64,000 nt of DNA. It comes from Gymnothorax reevesii. Lineage: Eukaryota > Chordata > Actinopteri > Anguilliformes > Muraenidae. Under the pieces are notes generated by a model. That model was not told the DNA's origin, ran no database searches, and worked only from the letters and a program-made list of their open reading frames with translations. This document shows positions 9,936 through 22,934 of the stretch, piece by piece. How positions within the stretch are numbered: the stretch's first letter is position 1; each line of letters opens with the position of its first letter. The stretch covers positions 6,485,001 to 6,549,000 of the forward strand of contig CM056573.1 of assembly GCA_029721435.1 (NCBI GenBank). The letters run 5' to 3'. Made by a program: the position numbers and the translations under genes.

Positions 9936-12060
9936 CGCTGCAAGGGTAAATTTTAGGGCAGAGTCAAAAAACGTAGTACCTGGAAATGCAGGTAATGGCG
10001 CTGACTGGCAGTGGGTCATGGGTTCAAAACCTGGCTGGGGCCTTGGTGCTGGCATGTTTCCTGACAAATGATGATCTGTGACCTGATGAGAAAGCATCTC
10101 ATCAGGTGAGATGCCAGATTTATCGTTGACTGGTCTCGCAGTCATGGGGGAGCATCCTATGAACAGTTTGTGTCAAAATCCCGTCTTGAACGACAAACGT
10201 TGTGACAACTACATTTTTTTTTAAAAGTGGTGACTGCAGCGTGCATGTGCTGGAGACTATAGACCTACAACAGGAGTGTACATCCTCAAAAATGCAGTGA
10301 GGCATAAGTGTGACCTGTCCAGCCCAATCTGCTGTAGGGCAACCGGTGTTCTGCCCCCTCCTGTACGGTCTGGTCCCTACTCCAGAAGATCCGGTCACCC
10401 GAATGGATAACTGTCAACTGTCCGCAGCGGGGCCGCAGAGTCAGAAGAGGAGCAGTGCCTGCCTGGGTTCTTTGCCCTGTTCGTGGCCCAAAATAATGTC
10501 ATTATTGTCATAATGTCACGCGGACCTCCCCCTCCTGCATTACACTGACCCACCTGAATTGGGTGAGGGAGGGGGTCAAGAGTCTGGGCACCATGTGGAG
10601 AGAGTGTGGGCCAAACGGTGGGCATGGAGACCTTTGTGTAGGGCCAGAGATGGTGCCTTTCTCCTGGGGTCTGGTTCGCGTGACCCAGGGTCAGAACGGC
10701 TGGAGGGGCCGGCGCATAAGCTGAGGGGAGACTGCTTGGACGACAGCCTGCCTTTGAACTGCTTTATTTTGAAGGTTTTTCTTACCCTAATCCCTGTGAC
10801 TTGGTGGTTCATGGCAGGAAGTGCTGATTAGTCGTGGTGGCCTGTGAAAGCTGCAGCCTTCCAGAAAAGCTGTGCAATTCTATGTTATGATACAAAATGG
10901 CTGTGCTCTTACCTCAAGTTCATGGTTAAGTGTTTTTACCAAAATTATTTCCCATTTATGTACACAGCGGAAAGCCACAGAGGTTACTCCAATTTCAGTT
11001 CCTCTTTAAGATGCTACACAGGCAAAACATCAGTTTCAATCCTGAAGGTCCTGTGGCTCTAAAATCCTAACGAAATTGAGTAGGTGCTGGTCCTTTTTAC
11101 CCACAATTTATAAAGTGAATATACTGATGATTTATCCTGCGTCTACACTGGCAGGAGTCTACAGTCAACCCAACTCGGTCAACATACTGGGTGCTTCAAA
11201 TTTTCTGAACATTAAAATCTAACCTCTACAGTCATGACCTGTAAAAGTCACTATGGTCGTCCTTGGCGACAGCCCTCATTTTGGACTGCAGATTTGCAGT
11301 GTACCGGCTACTTGAACACGAGCAGGTCATCAGGAACTTTCTAGCATAAATTACACAGGTATTTTACTCCTGTCGACTCCGCATCCAAGAAAGAAAGAAA
11401 AAAAAACACACACACTACCCCAACTTCCCATCAAAGAATTGGAGAAAGAATTGACTCTAAAAACACATTCAAATCAGTCATTTTATGGCAGCAGATAAAT
11501 ATAGAACTACACAACGTCAGTGTAGAACCTGAATATTTGATTTGGCTCACAATATATGTCAAAAATAATATTGTTGGAACACATGCTCATTACGCTGGTA
11601 AAATCTGAATGTTTGGGTGATCTGACACAATCCAGAGCGAGCAGTAAACTTTTACAATCCTACAGCCTGCCGGTGAGAGGGGCATCCTCTGTTCTGTTCA
11701 CAGCAGGAAGCCGGAGCCATTACGCCCAGGCTGCCCAGTGTTCCTCAGAGTTCCATCACTGGTCCCATTGAAAATTAAGCCCAGTTATATTAATCTGCTT
11801 AAAACAATCTAAATTCATATTATGTTTATGTTCAATATCCTAGAAAGGAACCTCATATATATTTATCACACTATTGGGCTATAATATTCCATTTTAAGGC
11901 TTTTCCATGACAACTGCATCATTTTAGCACATATTCATATCATGTTTGGTCTCTTTATTCTCGGGGGAGTCCAAGGAGTTGAATAGAACATTTTTCATTT
12001 TCCTTGGAATTATGGTTCATCTTGTTTGTAAGATTCATTCGGGCGACTACCTAGTCTCCT
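9936..12060. other. Intergenic DNA, no gene recognised
   Basis: Short open frames (for example 10310-10840) show no recognisable protein. A run of CA near 11405 and a possible tRNA-like B box around 10020-10040 are visible but do not make a confident element. Confidence 0.5.
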
Positions 12061-12610
12061 CTCTATGCAAATTAATCTTATCACCTCAGCCAGTAAAACT
12101 CTGATTCGGCCACCCCTTCCTCTACCTTGTTCGGAGGCGTGGTTTGGAATCTTTAAAGGTAGAAGATCCCAACCGGAAGGTCTCTTTTCTCTCCTGTCCC
12201 TTCTTTGTCAACATCTGACGCGTGTAGGTAAGTGGGGGAAGTCACATGTCACCTTGTTCCGGAGCGAGGGGGCATCTGAGTTCTCCCCGACCACGTGGGG
12301 CGACTTTAGCTCCGCGTGGCCATTCATCTTTCCCAGGTATGAAAATATTCTAAATCCTTGTAAATTATGGGTAACTGGTAGTTGGCTTAGCATTGATTTG
12401 TTTGATCCAAGTTGTGCCTACCTGGTAATTAAATTATAGTTATTCCTTTTTCCGCTTGCGTGATTTTCCTTGATTTGTAACACTCGTATATTCTAGCTTT
12501 GTTGCAACTGGGTTCTAAGGGGGAACTCCTACCAAGACATGTGTAGGTAACGATACTTCTAAGTTAGATTTGAGATTACGTCCTACCCCTTAAGGGTTTG
12601 TGTAATACCG
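12060..12610 (+). repeat. LTR-like dispersed repeat, copy 1
   Basis: About 300 bp at 12290-12600 is clearly similar to 48990-49230, sharing phrases such as tgcctacctgg and a ttgttacaac/ttgttgcaac block followed by an aaggggg run. The organisation (AT-rich polyadenylation-like stretch, then a GGGG-rich segment) resembles the end of an LTR and a primer-binding region, but matching terminal repeats were not found. Confidence 0.35.
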
Positions 12611-13540
12611 GTCCTTGGGATCTAGTGATGCAACGGTACTCTTGGGCGTATATTTTATTAATAAGCCTGTACCGGGTTACCCTCTATAAGGGGCCCTTAT
12701 ACGTGTACACAAATCTGGGTTCGTGATACGTTCATGCTCAGTGCTATTTTGTTTAGGCCTCGATGCTGCTATCATGGTAATCTCTTCTATCCAATGGATT
12801 TATCGTCAAATTGATTCCAGGACAGTTGCGTTTAATTAACCCTGGGGACGTATTTACTGAGCAATGATGGCTTGCGCTGCCATATCTGAGGGCAGATTTG
12901 TCTTGAAAATCGCGCATGCTGTTCCAAAACTACCAATTCTAATTTGGAGTCAGATATTTTACGAGGATACCACTAAATTTGGTATTCTAATTACTTTATG
13001 GAGTCAGATTAATCGTAACCGTTGCGTTTCTATGCCCTGTCCTTGGACGGTGGAAATTATCCATTATATTGTGATTCGCACCTGCCAGGAGAATGCTCTT
13101 ATTAAAGTTAGTCAATAAGAACACGTGAGCCCTTCACTCACTGCAATGTCCGTCGTTTGGTATTGCTTGTTGAGGTCTTACATCAGTCTCCCGTTTTCAG
13201 GAAAACAGTCAAATATTATTTCTATTTAAATTCATGTCCATTATCAGATATGGTGACATGCGCATGATTTTTCTCTGCAATCAGTGTGTAAGCGCCTGAC
13301 CCACTATACCATCCCATCCAAAGTATTGCTGAATAGCTGAAAAGAAAAAAAAAAAACCCAAAACAAAACGTGAAGAACAACTTGTGTCCAACTGTAAGCC
13401 AGTTGTCCTAGTCTACATGCTAGCATTTGAAGATTAGCACTTCCTGCAAACGCCTCTCACGGCTCCCATACAGTGAAAGATGTCCATGATATACTAACTG
13501 CACACAGTAAATAACAGGGATTCTTATCCTTAAAAATGCC
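12610..13540. other. Unassigned sequence downstream of the LTR-like repeat
   Basis: An 84-codon + frame (12864-13118) is open but not recognised; by position it might be the start of a retroelement gag. Nothing else is supported. Confidence 0.3.
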
Positions 13541-13544
13541 ACCA

Positions 13545-14630
13545 AAAATCCCTTTTGCTAGTACTGTTGTGATTTACAAAATGAACCAATCGCAAAAACC
13601 AGATAAATGCAAAAAGGAGGCTTTATTTCTGAAGGGGGAAACCCCACCCCCAACAGAGCTGGCAACAGTACAATGTCCGCAATCCAAAAACAATGGGCGT
13701 AATCCAGAGTCAAAACCAGGGCACCAATCACAAAATCCGTAGTCAGGCAAAAAGAGGTCGATACACAAGAATGCAGTACAATACAGGGAATATGCAAAGC
13801 TCGTAGTCAGGCGGTCCAGTCAGAAATCACGAAGCATCGAGGCGGAACACAAACATGGCACAGGAAACTAGGAAGAACGATCTGACACTAGAAGGGCATA
13901 AACAGACATCTTAAATACACTTCCGGGGTGAACCCATGACCAGGGAGAAGCAGGTGCAATCAATGATACAATAATCAGGGGTGACACATGAGGAGAAAAT
14001 CTAATTACATGAATTTGGCAAAAGCCAAAACGCAGACAGGGATCACAAGACAAACCTATGTACAAAACAACAGCTCCAGTCAAGGAGTACTAAAGTGTAT
14101 AGATGAAAGAAAGGAAAGTATAAAGTACAAGTGGAGATCCACAGAAAACTGCAGCAGAGATAATTAGGGATAGGCAAGGAGGCGGAGACTTGAATTGGGC
14201 GACTGCTGAGAGATCGTTAGTCAATTAGTATGTGCAGCTATACAATCCCGACTGCATGTTAGTAAGTCAGTAAAAATATACAATGTTAATATGGGTTAGT
14301 AATTAAGCAAAAACAACAGACTGTTAGGATGGGTTAGTAGATAGTAAAAGAGAGAGGAAGGAAGAACACGAGATAATGAAGGAAGATTGAAACCCAGAAA
14401 CCAATAAATCACCTGAATGAGTGGCACACAAGACAAGGGACCGTGAGCAAAGATACACACATGACAAGACAGGGGAGACAAAGTGCAAAGCATGGAAACA
14501 TGGCATGAAATCTATGAATAACTAAAACATGGAAAATGATAAAACATGAAAATCCAAAATACCAATACACAATACATAATCCTAAGAATAGTCAGACATG
14601 AGCTAAGGACAAGAATGCATGGGTCAATCA
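13545..14630 (-). repeat. Dispersed ~1.1-kb repeat, minus orientation
   Basis: Read on the - strand this matches the sequence at 24335-25560 along its length, for example ctttgcactttgtctcccc (- strand near 14490 versus + strand near 24540) and an AATAAAGC signal at the distal end of each copy. It resembles a retroposon-type repeat with a polyadenylation signal, but no protein is encoded and I cannot assign a family. Confidence 0.6.
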
Positions 14631-14646
14631 GAATCATGGCCTAAGG

Positions 14647-14953
14647 CAGGGGTTGGCAATCACGGTCCTGGAGGGCCGGTGTGTATGCAGGTTTTTATTC
14701 CTGTCAATTACCCTGACTAATTGAGTCAATTGATAGCATGCAGAAATATAGATTTTCGCAATGATTCGATCAAAGGAAAATGTTTTATGAAGGGAGATAA
14801 GACTAGTCTTTGTAGTTTCATGATAATTTAAAGAAATGCGCATGAAACGTCATATTTCATAAAAGGTTTGGCTAATTGAGACAATCAACTAATTAAAGAC
14901 CAGACGTTGGTGTGAAAACCAGGGACAGATACGGCCGTCGCTGCCCACCTCTG
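14647..14953. mobile_element. hAT-type MITE (307 bp)
   Basis: The element starts CAGGGGTTGGCAATCACGG and ends with an imperfect inverted copy closing in CCACCTCTG. It is flanked by a perfect 8-bp target duplication gcctaagg (14639-14646 and 14954-14961). CAGGGGT-type ends and an 8-bp duplication are hallmarks of hAT elements. No transposase is encoded. Confidence 0.85.
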
Positions 14954-15100
14954 GCCTAAGGCCAGGCACAGAACTTAAACAAGGAATGGGCAGATAACAG
15001 AATCCCAACAAGTACATTCCCCCTTCACCTGACGTGAAGCCATCCTGAGTGGGTAAATGACATCATCGGCGCTGTTCCTCTTGCGCAAGCATCCAGGCGC

Positions 15101-15105
15101 GTGCG

Positions 15106-15137
<32 letters not shown>

Positions 15138-15140
15138 CAC
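15101..15140. repeat. (CA)n microsatellite
   Basis: An interrupted CA/AC run lies in the region downstream of the ATG14 terminal exon. Confidence 0.9.
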
Positions 15141-15445
15141 AGAAAACCATTAGTAATTTCGTTTGCCGCTGCCTATCCCAATTCACCTCATTTTCTTTAA
15201 AAGCAGCAATTAAAAAAAAAAAAAAGGAAAATACGTGTGTCCGCAACATGGATCATTTTAAAATGCTGAATCTGAGAATTTTGCCAGGGCTTTGCAAAAT
15301 AACACCGCCACTCCCAATGACACAAAATCGATCGGCAGCACAGCTGTTTCTGAACAGACGGTGGTCCCTACGGATCATTTAAAGGTCTTTTAATCCAAGA
15401 AAAAAAACAAGTGTATATAATAACTATCTGCATAAATCAGAACCA

Positions 15446-15851
15446 TTAAAAAAAGACTTTATACTTAAAAAACTCCAAAGCCCCAGCCCACACATGCATA
15501 CACAGCTGTACGGAGCTCCCCTCGCGAGCAGCAGCAGGCTCGCCCCACCCCCCCCTCAGCGCTGGCCGGTGTAGGCCCGGAACCAGGAGGTAACGGAGGG
15601 CGGAGGAGATCATCCCGCCAGCTTTGGGGTTGGGCTGGGAGGCCTGCAGGGCGGCGCTCTGGGACAGCTCCATGGGCTGCGAGGGGATGTTGCAAAACCG
15701 CGGGCTGGGGACAGTCTCCCAATCAGTGCCCAGGTCCGTCTCCTCGTCCGTCACGGCCTCGTCCCCACTCTCCTCGGCCGGCCCCGCCGCCTCCGGCTCC
15801 ACAAACTCTATCGAGTCCTCCAGATCGGCGCTGACCTCGAACGAGCCGGTC
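15446..15851 (-). pseudogene. atg14: ATG14 terminal exon (BATS domain) with a frameshift
   Basis: After a splice acceptor (ctcctttag) the exon reads [34 protein letters not shown] and [19 protein letters not shown], matching the C-terminus of vertebrate ATG14 (Barkor), which anchors the PI3-kinase complex I on autophagosomal membranes through the BATS domain. The conserved end ([13 protein letters not shown] then TGA at 15556-15558) is present but in another frame. Around 15597-15601 one base too many, or two too few, follows the MISSA codons. As written the frame runs on to 15446 with an unrelated tail. Human ATG14 ends in the equivalent ASVTSWFKAYTGHR. The exon phase fits the upstream exon at 21834-21919. 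A sequencing error cannot be excluded for this one lesion, but other exons are damaged too. Confidence 0.85.
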
Positions 15852-16538
15852 CTAAAGGAGAGACATGGGCAGTGGGGACAAGATCAATGATCCGGAAAAT
15901 CTCGAAACCTTTATACCGTAACAACACCAAACAAGCAAGTCACGTCACCTTTGGAAAGTCGCAATTATTGCAGTACATCATAGCATTTTGTAGTTTGAGT
16001 ACCGTAGAAAAACAGGATCACGTGAACAATAGGCTCACGTACACTCATGTAGTTTCCTAATATATCAACCGGTTAAAATCTGCCACCAGATTTGATATGT
16101 GAATAGTTCTGAAATTAAATTCCAGTTTAAGATGGCATTTTAACACGGTCAACGTTGTTGATCATGCTATGCAGCATAAATACCCATGGAACAGGTTTGA
16201 AATTTAATTTATTAACGCCCTTGACACAATTGCCCGAACTGGCATGCACAGAGAGTTTGCTCTTGGTAGCATCTTCTAATAATTTTACGAAATGTACAGG
16301 GGTCATTAATATGATCTTTTATCTGATGTTTATCCTGAATGCACTCATTTTCCTGAATATCTCCTCTTTTCACAGCCTGCTTCTCTCATATCCATCATCA
16401 GTGCACTTGGGCATCTCTGGTTAAGCAGCTTTTTTTTCCTGTCAGCTTGCTGTCGGGAGGCTAAGACCTGAATGTTCGTTTTCGATGAGTCCGTGTCCAG
16501 CTGACGTCTGTCGTGTACAACTAAGAAGGCGCATCCAC
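15852..16538. other. ATG14 last intron, no other feature seen
   Basis: AT-rich sequence between the terminal exon and a solo LTR; no additional coding homology noticed. Confidence 0.5.
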
Positions 16539-17020
16539 TGTGATGTGAATACAGGCCACTAGATGGCTGTATTTACCTTTTTTTGTTCAGCCCAGGCTGA
16601 AGCTAGGTTTGGACATGTTCTGGGCATGTCTGGGCCAAGTCCCAGAAAATAAAAAAGAGGTCTAAATGTGGGTGGGGTCTGCAAAACAGTATATAAGGGG
16701 AGAATTGAGACAGTGAAGTAGTAAGAGAAATTGCAAGGAGAAGGATACATGTGACCAGACCTGTCATTCTGTTAAAGACCTGTGAAGCTTATAGTGGATT
16801 TTTGCCTGTGTTAGAGCATTTTCCGCACCCAGGACATCACCAAGGAGCCCAACCAGAGGGGACTGTAAATATTTCTGTTTTTCTTGTTAATCAATCTTAG
16901 TCATTAGATTAGTCAGTAGATTAGTTAGTTGTTTTTGTTGATTAAATGTATTTAAGTTTTAAAATTTTTGTCTGTCATCCTTTGCTGTCGTTAATGTCAT
17001 TACATATTGGGGCCATAACA
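16539..17020 (+). mobile_element. Solo LTR of the Gmr1-like element family
   Basis: This 482-bp sequence begins TGTGATGTGAATA and ends ATTGGGGCCATAACA. It is similar throughout to the 5' LTR at 41176-41683. TG...CA ends are flanked by a 4-bp target duplication ccac (16535-16538 and 17021-17024). A TATA box (TATATAAG, 16690-16697) lies inside. It sits in the last intron of the ATG14 copy, in the opposite orientation to that gene. Confidence 0.9.
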
Positions 17021-18580
17021 CCACGATGCAATGAAGTTTCGTAAGAGGAGTTTAGCTTCCCTAAATTTACATAAACCTGCCCTTCGGTATTCAAATCCGC
17101 AGCGATCTGCGAGGGACAAAGAACCGCGAACCTCTGTGGTCACGTGTTCGTATGGGAAGCTGCATCCACCATGGAGGACATTTTTTTCTAAAATGCTTAA
17201 AAAAAACAAACAAAAACTTGTGAATAACGTATAAATTGTTAGCTTGAGGTGAATATTTTTTTTATACTGATAGGTGTTTCATAGAGATTACTGCATGCTG
17301 TGTTTTGTAACGTAAAGATACATCGTGATGGGTGGTTTACTTTTTCCCCCCAACATGCTTGAAGATTTTTGCGCGCCCACTACCTTCCACAAGCTTTTGC
17401 GAAACCCTCAGTTTGACGCCTTCTTACACATCCTTGCGCAGCATTTCGTTAAATCAGATCCGTTTGTTTGCCGTAATCTTGCGCAAGAACACACAATTTC
17501 TGCCGTAAGTTTATGTCGGGCATTACGTTAACTTGCACGTATTACCTTACTGCAGTGTGGATCTGCCCAATACTACAGTAAACTGACCCCACACAAGTCG
17601 CATAGGCTGCTCTTTACGCTTATATTGCCAAGTCTAACCCCTCCCAAAAAAATAAATAAATTGCTCATGGCAATTTGGCCATCATTGTTTTAACAGAACT
17701 ATGTTGAAGCCAGGAACAAGCCCCATCAGGGTTGAAGATGGCTTCAGTAATTAGAAGTCTAAAGTATGGCGGGTATTTGACTTGGTAATTGTTGCAATAG
17801 CCCGTAACCATCCATTCTTCCATTACATAAACACTGTGAAATTTGAGATGATCTGGGAGTAATTTAAGCAGATAAATAAATTAACAGTGCCCAGCATGTG
17901 CCCCTTCATGATTTCCTCCATTCGTCTCTTGGGGTGTAAATGTAATGATGCATCGCAAAACGGTTAAAAATCGACAGAAATGTGCGACGATTAAAAACGA
18001 ATCGCGGTGCCGTTTTTAAACAGCAGAGGGCGTGATCTACTCTTGAATTCACTTGTTCGATGTCATGCCCGGATGCACGTTTAAGAGGACATGCGCGTTG
18101 ATCTGCAGTTTACCCCACCACAGAACATTAAAGGGGATTGTCTTTAATGTTTTGGAGATAAGAAAAAAAATGTTTTTTAGTTTTTATACATGCATTCATA
18201 GCTTAGTTGGTTTTGCAGTCACACCCTACCTCAGAAATGTGTTTTTGTTTGAGAAATAATTCAAGGAATCTTTTAGGTCATAATTTGCCTGCAAGCGCAG
18301 TCTGTTAAAAAATGTGAGGAAAATCTCGCTAATTCAGTATTGGCAATTGTATCAAATCGAGAGTTGAGTGGATGGTTACATCCTTATTTGTCTCAGGGCA
18401 GTTCCATGGTGTCAGCGTACATTTCAGACAATTCATAGGTCAATTAAGAGCACAGTGAAGTGAGGAGATGGCTGTCATTTGGGCAGATTACACAACCTGG
18501 TTATGGCAGTCATTTGGTCTGCAGGGGTACAACTCCTCATCACAGTGTAGGAGAAGTTGCTCCTAAATACCCAAGTGTCA
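17021..18580. other. Intronic sequence, no gene recognised
   Basis: AT-rich DNA; short frames at 17325-17531 and 18053-18259 show no recognisable homology. Confidence 0.5.
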
Positions 18581-20310
18581 GACGTACTCAGACAAATGGC
18601 TTTAATGACATGTACATGATTTGTTTTAGGATCCCTGTGAAGTGTTTATACTTTATCAAATTATTAATCCATGACTGATTCCCCAAGACAGTACACTAAA
18701 ACAGGATTACATAAAGAAATCCATACTTTTTATTATGGGCATGTGATGTACCACTAAACATAGTGTCAGACGTACATGTTTTTGTGTCGGACGTACGGCG
18801 TCTGACTGCTGTGCTGCTGACTTCATTTCTAACTTGTATTTTAAACTTTATCAAATAAAATGACCAAAATACCACAACTTCAACTCCACAAGTAGGCTAC
18901 ATTTATGAGTATGGTTACGAAAAAAGTAACAAAACCATTTTTTGGTGTCGGACGTAGGCTACAGAAGCTAACTGGATCCTCGTCTCCAACAAACATATTT
19001 TAAACTTTATCATATCTTAATGAACAAAATACCACATTCAAACCTCTGTTAGTGGGTTTATGACTAGGTGACTAAGAAAATTACATATAAAAACCTTTTT
19101 TGGAATCAGACGTACAGGGTCTGAATATAATATTAAGCCAAATTGATCCCCATATAATGAACCAAACACAACTTCAAACCTTGGCAAGTTGGCAGATGAG
19201 TAAGGTAACTCAACAAATTAACAACACTGCAGGAATTGAACACAGCTGGTATCAAATATTCAGTTTGCCCTATTGAGCACATAATACTTTGCTCAGTAAA
19301 TTAATTCAATCAATTTCTCACTTGGAATTCTCACTTTGGAAATCAGTTGAGTGCTTACCTGCATTTTGGTAATGGCACTGGAAGTAAACAGTTTTATTTT
19401 TACATGAGCAGCTTTAACATGCACACCCCAAGTCAGCAAAACTGCATTTTTACTTCTGGATAAGCGAGGCTTAGAAAGGTGTACTGTGATGAGACTCGAT
19501 TATCACTCACTTCTTGATTTATCACTCACATTCAGCACAATGATGAGGATATATATAAAAATTAATATATTACAGGTTTCAATGATTTCTTTTACCTGCA
19601 TTCAATAAAACGATCGTTGCTTTCGTGTGCACGAACTCAAACAAAATATTTGCATGAAAAATTCAGTTGGTTCCCGTTTATCAAATCGAAAAATTTAAAA
19701 TGGCACTTGTGTGCCAATGTGTAAACACACCCATTTTGACAACCGTAGCGCAATCTAGCAGAGTTGCAATACGCGATCGGAGAACGCACCGCGAAGCCCC
19801 GAACGACCTAGAATTCCACATAGCTACCAGAAGTTCATATGCCATGAGTTATAACCAACAATTTGGACACTTTCACTTCCTTGTACTGACCTTTTTATAA
19901 GTCCAGTGTCTTAAAATCTGTGGAATTTCAAAATCAAATTTCCCTCCAGTACAATCGCACAACATAGTTCCTATTCCAGCTATCATGGCAGCTGATCAGG
20001 TCCTATTCCTCTTCCTATCCCTATGAAATGCTTTCCTCCAATTCCAGAAATGATGGCATGAAAGTAATACCCATTCTTGCTACCAGTTACAGTGTCCATG
20101 AGCTTGAAACTGTCGGAAACTGTGGTGGCGGACGTACAAAATTACACACCAGTATTCCCAGCATGTTGCAAATAGCTGATGACAATAAATTAGTCCATTA
20201 TAATAAAGAGATTATACTGTATGCACATTTAAGCCAGGATATCAAATTAGTTTGACGGTTCTATACTGATGGGACAATTATAAAGAATCATTTTTGGTAT
20301 CGGGCGTACA
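18575..20310. repeat. Region with dispersed GTC(A/G)GACGTAC motifs
   Basis: The motif or a one-base variant occurs near 18581, 18764, 18786, 18946, 19104, 20130 and 20298, often preceded by a T-rich stretch. It may be the interior of a degraded repeat. No coding sequence is evident. Confidence 0.4.
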
Positions 20311-20789
20311 TGTGAAAAGTGTGTGTACTTTGTATGCAAATTAATTTTTTATTTTAAATCAAACTCATTTTTTATCAATGCAATAAATACTAGGGCCTTA
20401 TGTAAAAATCACTGCAACAAAATTTGCAACAATGATGATCTTGGATAGAAAAAAATACAATTATTTAAATACGCATCAATCAGGGATATCCAGACTCCTC
20501 TATTCCATCTTACAAAAACACTGATATTTATCTAAATATAGCTACATCTTCCACTCAGGTTTACTCATTGGTTTTGAAAATAGGGTTATAAACCTTTAAA
20601 ATGTAGTATTACAGAGATGTGTAGCGCCATTTTGAAAATTAGGTTTACTAATTGGCGGAATTGCACCTCACTTTTTCAATCTGAAACCATTGAAATTAAA
20701 TATAAAAGACTCAAAGCAATTTCCTAGGCTCTTAAACTCCAGTGATATCTCCAAATAAAAAAATTTTGAAACGGTGGAGAAAATTCCTC

Positions 20790-21640
20790 AGATGAATTAG
20801 CCAGTGGAAATTCCTCCAAGTGCGCATCAATGACTCAACTGGGAAGTATCATAAGAACCAAGGCCAAAATTTGAGGAACTTGAGGCTTTGCTCGTCAGTG
20901 TTCACAATTAGACTTAAATAAAGAACCTGGGCAAAATGGCATCCACTGAAGAGCCAAAATGCAAAAACCACTGCTAACACAGAGGATATAAAGGCTCGTC
21001 TCAGATTTGCAAAAAAAAAACCTTGATGATACCCAGCCATTAGGAATAGACGACCAAGTGGTTGAAATTGGAACTTAGTGAAATACATGGATCCCATTAA
21101 ATCTGGTGTGAAACTAACAACATTCTGCAATAAGAACATCATGTAAACAGTGAAACATGGTGGTGGCGCTGTGATGATTTACAGCAGCCTTGCTGCTGCC
21201 CATTATCAACAGCTCCATGAATTCTGCTCTCAAAACAAGATATCCTGAATAAGAATGTCCAGTCACCAGTTCACCAATGTCCAGTCACAAGCTCAAATGC
21301 AACCTAGATTTGCACCAATGTTCCTCGCCGTAATGCAAGGTCCACCATTGAATGGCCTATAATTAAGATCGAGCGCCAAAACCTGACTTGACCCTCATTG
21401 AGATGCTGGGGCAAGACCTTAAAGGTGACACAAAAAACTCACATGTACGGCTGAATTAAAGCAATTCTGGAAATAAGATTAGGCCAGAATTTCTACACGG
21501 TGATGTGAAAATTGATATCCAGTGATCTGACGCATTTTTGCAGTCATTGCTGCTGCAGGAAGCACAACCATTTGTCAAGTTGAGCAATAACTTTGTTTGC
21601 ATGGGAAATACAGGTCTTGGATAATTTTTTTTCCTTCAGT
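20790..21640 (+). pseudogene. Degraded Tc1-type transposase
   Basis: Fragments in shifting frames match Tc1 transposases: a DIKARLRFAKK-like piece near 20995, TVKHGGGAVMIYSSLAA near 21150 (the family KHGGGSVMVWGC motif) and a PDLTLIEMLGQDLK piece near 21390 (the SPDLNPIE block holding the third catalytic acid). Many stops and indels separate them. Confidence 0.7.
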
Positions 21641-21833
21641 GAATGAAAATGTTCATTTAAAACCTGTTTGGCTTCCTTATGTTCTCAATGTCAAACAGTA
21701 CGTTCATATGAAGAGAAGTTTGCAACAACAGTGGAAATCAGGAGGGCAGAAATACTTCTTCACGGCACCGTAAATGAATCACGGACTGGACTCATTCCTT
21801 ACTGGCAGAAACGTGTATTTAAGACCCTCTTAC

Positions 21834-21919
21834 CTGCCCAGGTTCGTGTTGTTGGGGGAAACCAGAAACATGATGTTCCTGAGGGTGTGGTGGGGGTGCA
21901 GTAGCTCGCCATCAACATG
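21834..21919 (-). pseudogene. atg14: ATG14 exon encoding HVxxELLHPHHTLRNIMFLVSP
   Basis: This 86-bp exon has a good acceptor (ctttctgtcag) and a consensus donor (CAG/GTAAGA). Its translation, HTLRNIMFLVSPNNTNLG in part, matches human ATG14 HTLRNLMYLVSPSSEHLG. The last two bases join in phase with the terminal exon to give an Arg codon, as in human (LGR). This exon alone looks intact. Confidence 0.85.
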
Positions 21920-22640
21920 CTGACAGAAAGATCCAGAAATACACCACAGTTAGCATTTTGTGTACATTCTCTTAAACCAGAAACCTCAATTTCATCTTCA
22001 CCCAAATGCACTTTCACCCACATATTACAGAAAGTTGTCTGATGAGTGCAGGACTGACTCTTATCCATATGGAGAATGAGCAATAGCTGCTAAAGTTTCG
22101 TTAAAAAAAAATTCTCGCAATGCTGTAATAGTTTCTGAACGGGAGTTACAAAAAAAAAGAACTTCTTTTCTTGGTGGTTGCCTGCATCAAATGTAAAACT
22201 CTGATGTCCTTGTAAAAGGTTGCTAATGCTCTGCGTTTGCTGCATAAATAGGTGTAGATTTTCTTAGGTCTGGTCAGGACATGTCCTTAGCAACTTTCAG
22301 AAGTGGCAAGAATATCCCGACTAAGACTGCGTCACTGGGGAAAATGAAAACGTGGAATCGCAAATCTAACTCGCTCCACTCCAATGTAATGTTAGCTCCA
22401 AAACAACTTCTGGCTTCTAACAGCTAGCTGAAGACCCGTGGTTAATGGTTTGTGATGTCGTGCCGTAAAGCATTACGCACTTCTCATTAGTGATTGTATC
22501 TGATCATCCTGAGTTTCATAGTGCAAGTACAGGATTTCGGATGCAGGACAACTATGAGGTGGGCCATTCTCATTATTGGTGAGTGTTAGTGGTCTGTGTA
22601 CCATCATTTTGAAGCCGTTATTTCTAGAGAGAAGCAAGTC
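21920..22640. other. ATG14 intron, nothing else recognised
   Basis: No coding homology or clear repeat was identified in this stretch. Confidence 0.4.
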
Positions 22641-22925
22641 TGTTCCGAGCCTAGTGGCCCATCAGGCTGGTGCTTAACCCCGGTTTCGGTGGCATGAGGC
22701 GACTAGGAGTATCACTGCTCCCCCTGGATGGGATGCCCGTCCATCTGCTCCCCCAGCTCTGGGTCAGGTTTCCCTGACCATTTGCTGTTACCCATTTGTA
22801 CACCTGGGTGGAGTGAGGCAGTGTGGGTGTGAAGTGTTTTGCCCCAGAACACACCGCAAAGGCCATGGCAACGACTCGATCCCAGGACTTTTTGATCCCA
22901 AGTCAAGTAGTTGTGTAATGCTGCT
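22640..22925. repeat. SINE-like or LINE-tail dispersed repeat
   Basis: The sequence around ggcgactaggagtatcactg, cccctggatgggatgcc and cacctgggtggagtgaggc resembles a repeat common in fish and amphibian genomes. Ends and target duplications were not resolved. Confidence 0.4.
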
Positions 22926-22934
22926 TTAAGGATA

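Noticed and set aside
10310..10840. Coding exon suggested by moderate GC content and open frames
   Set aside because: No splice-site context or family similarity recognised.
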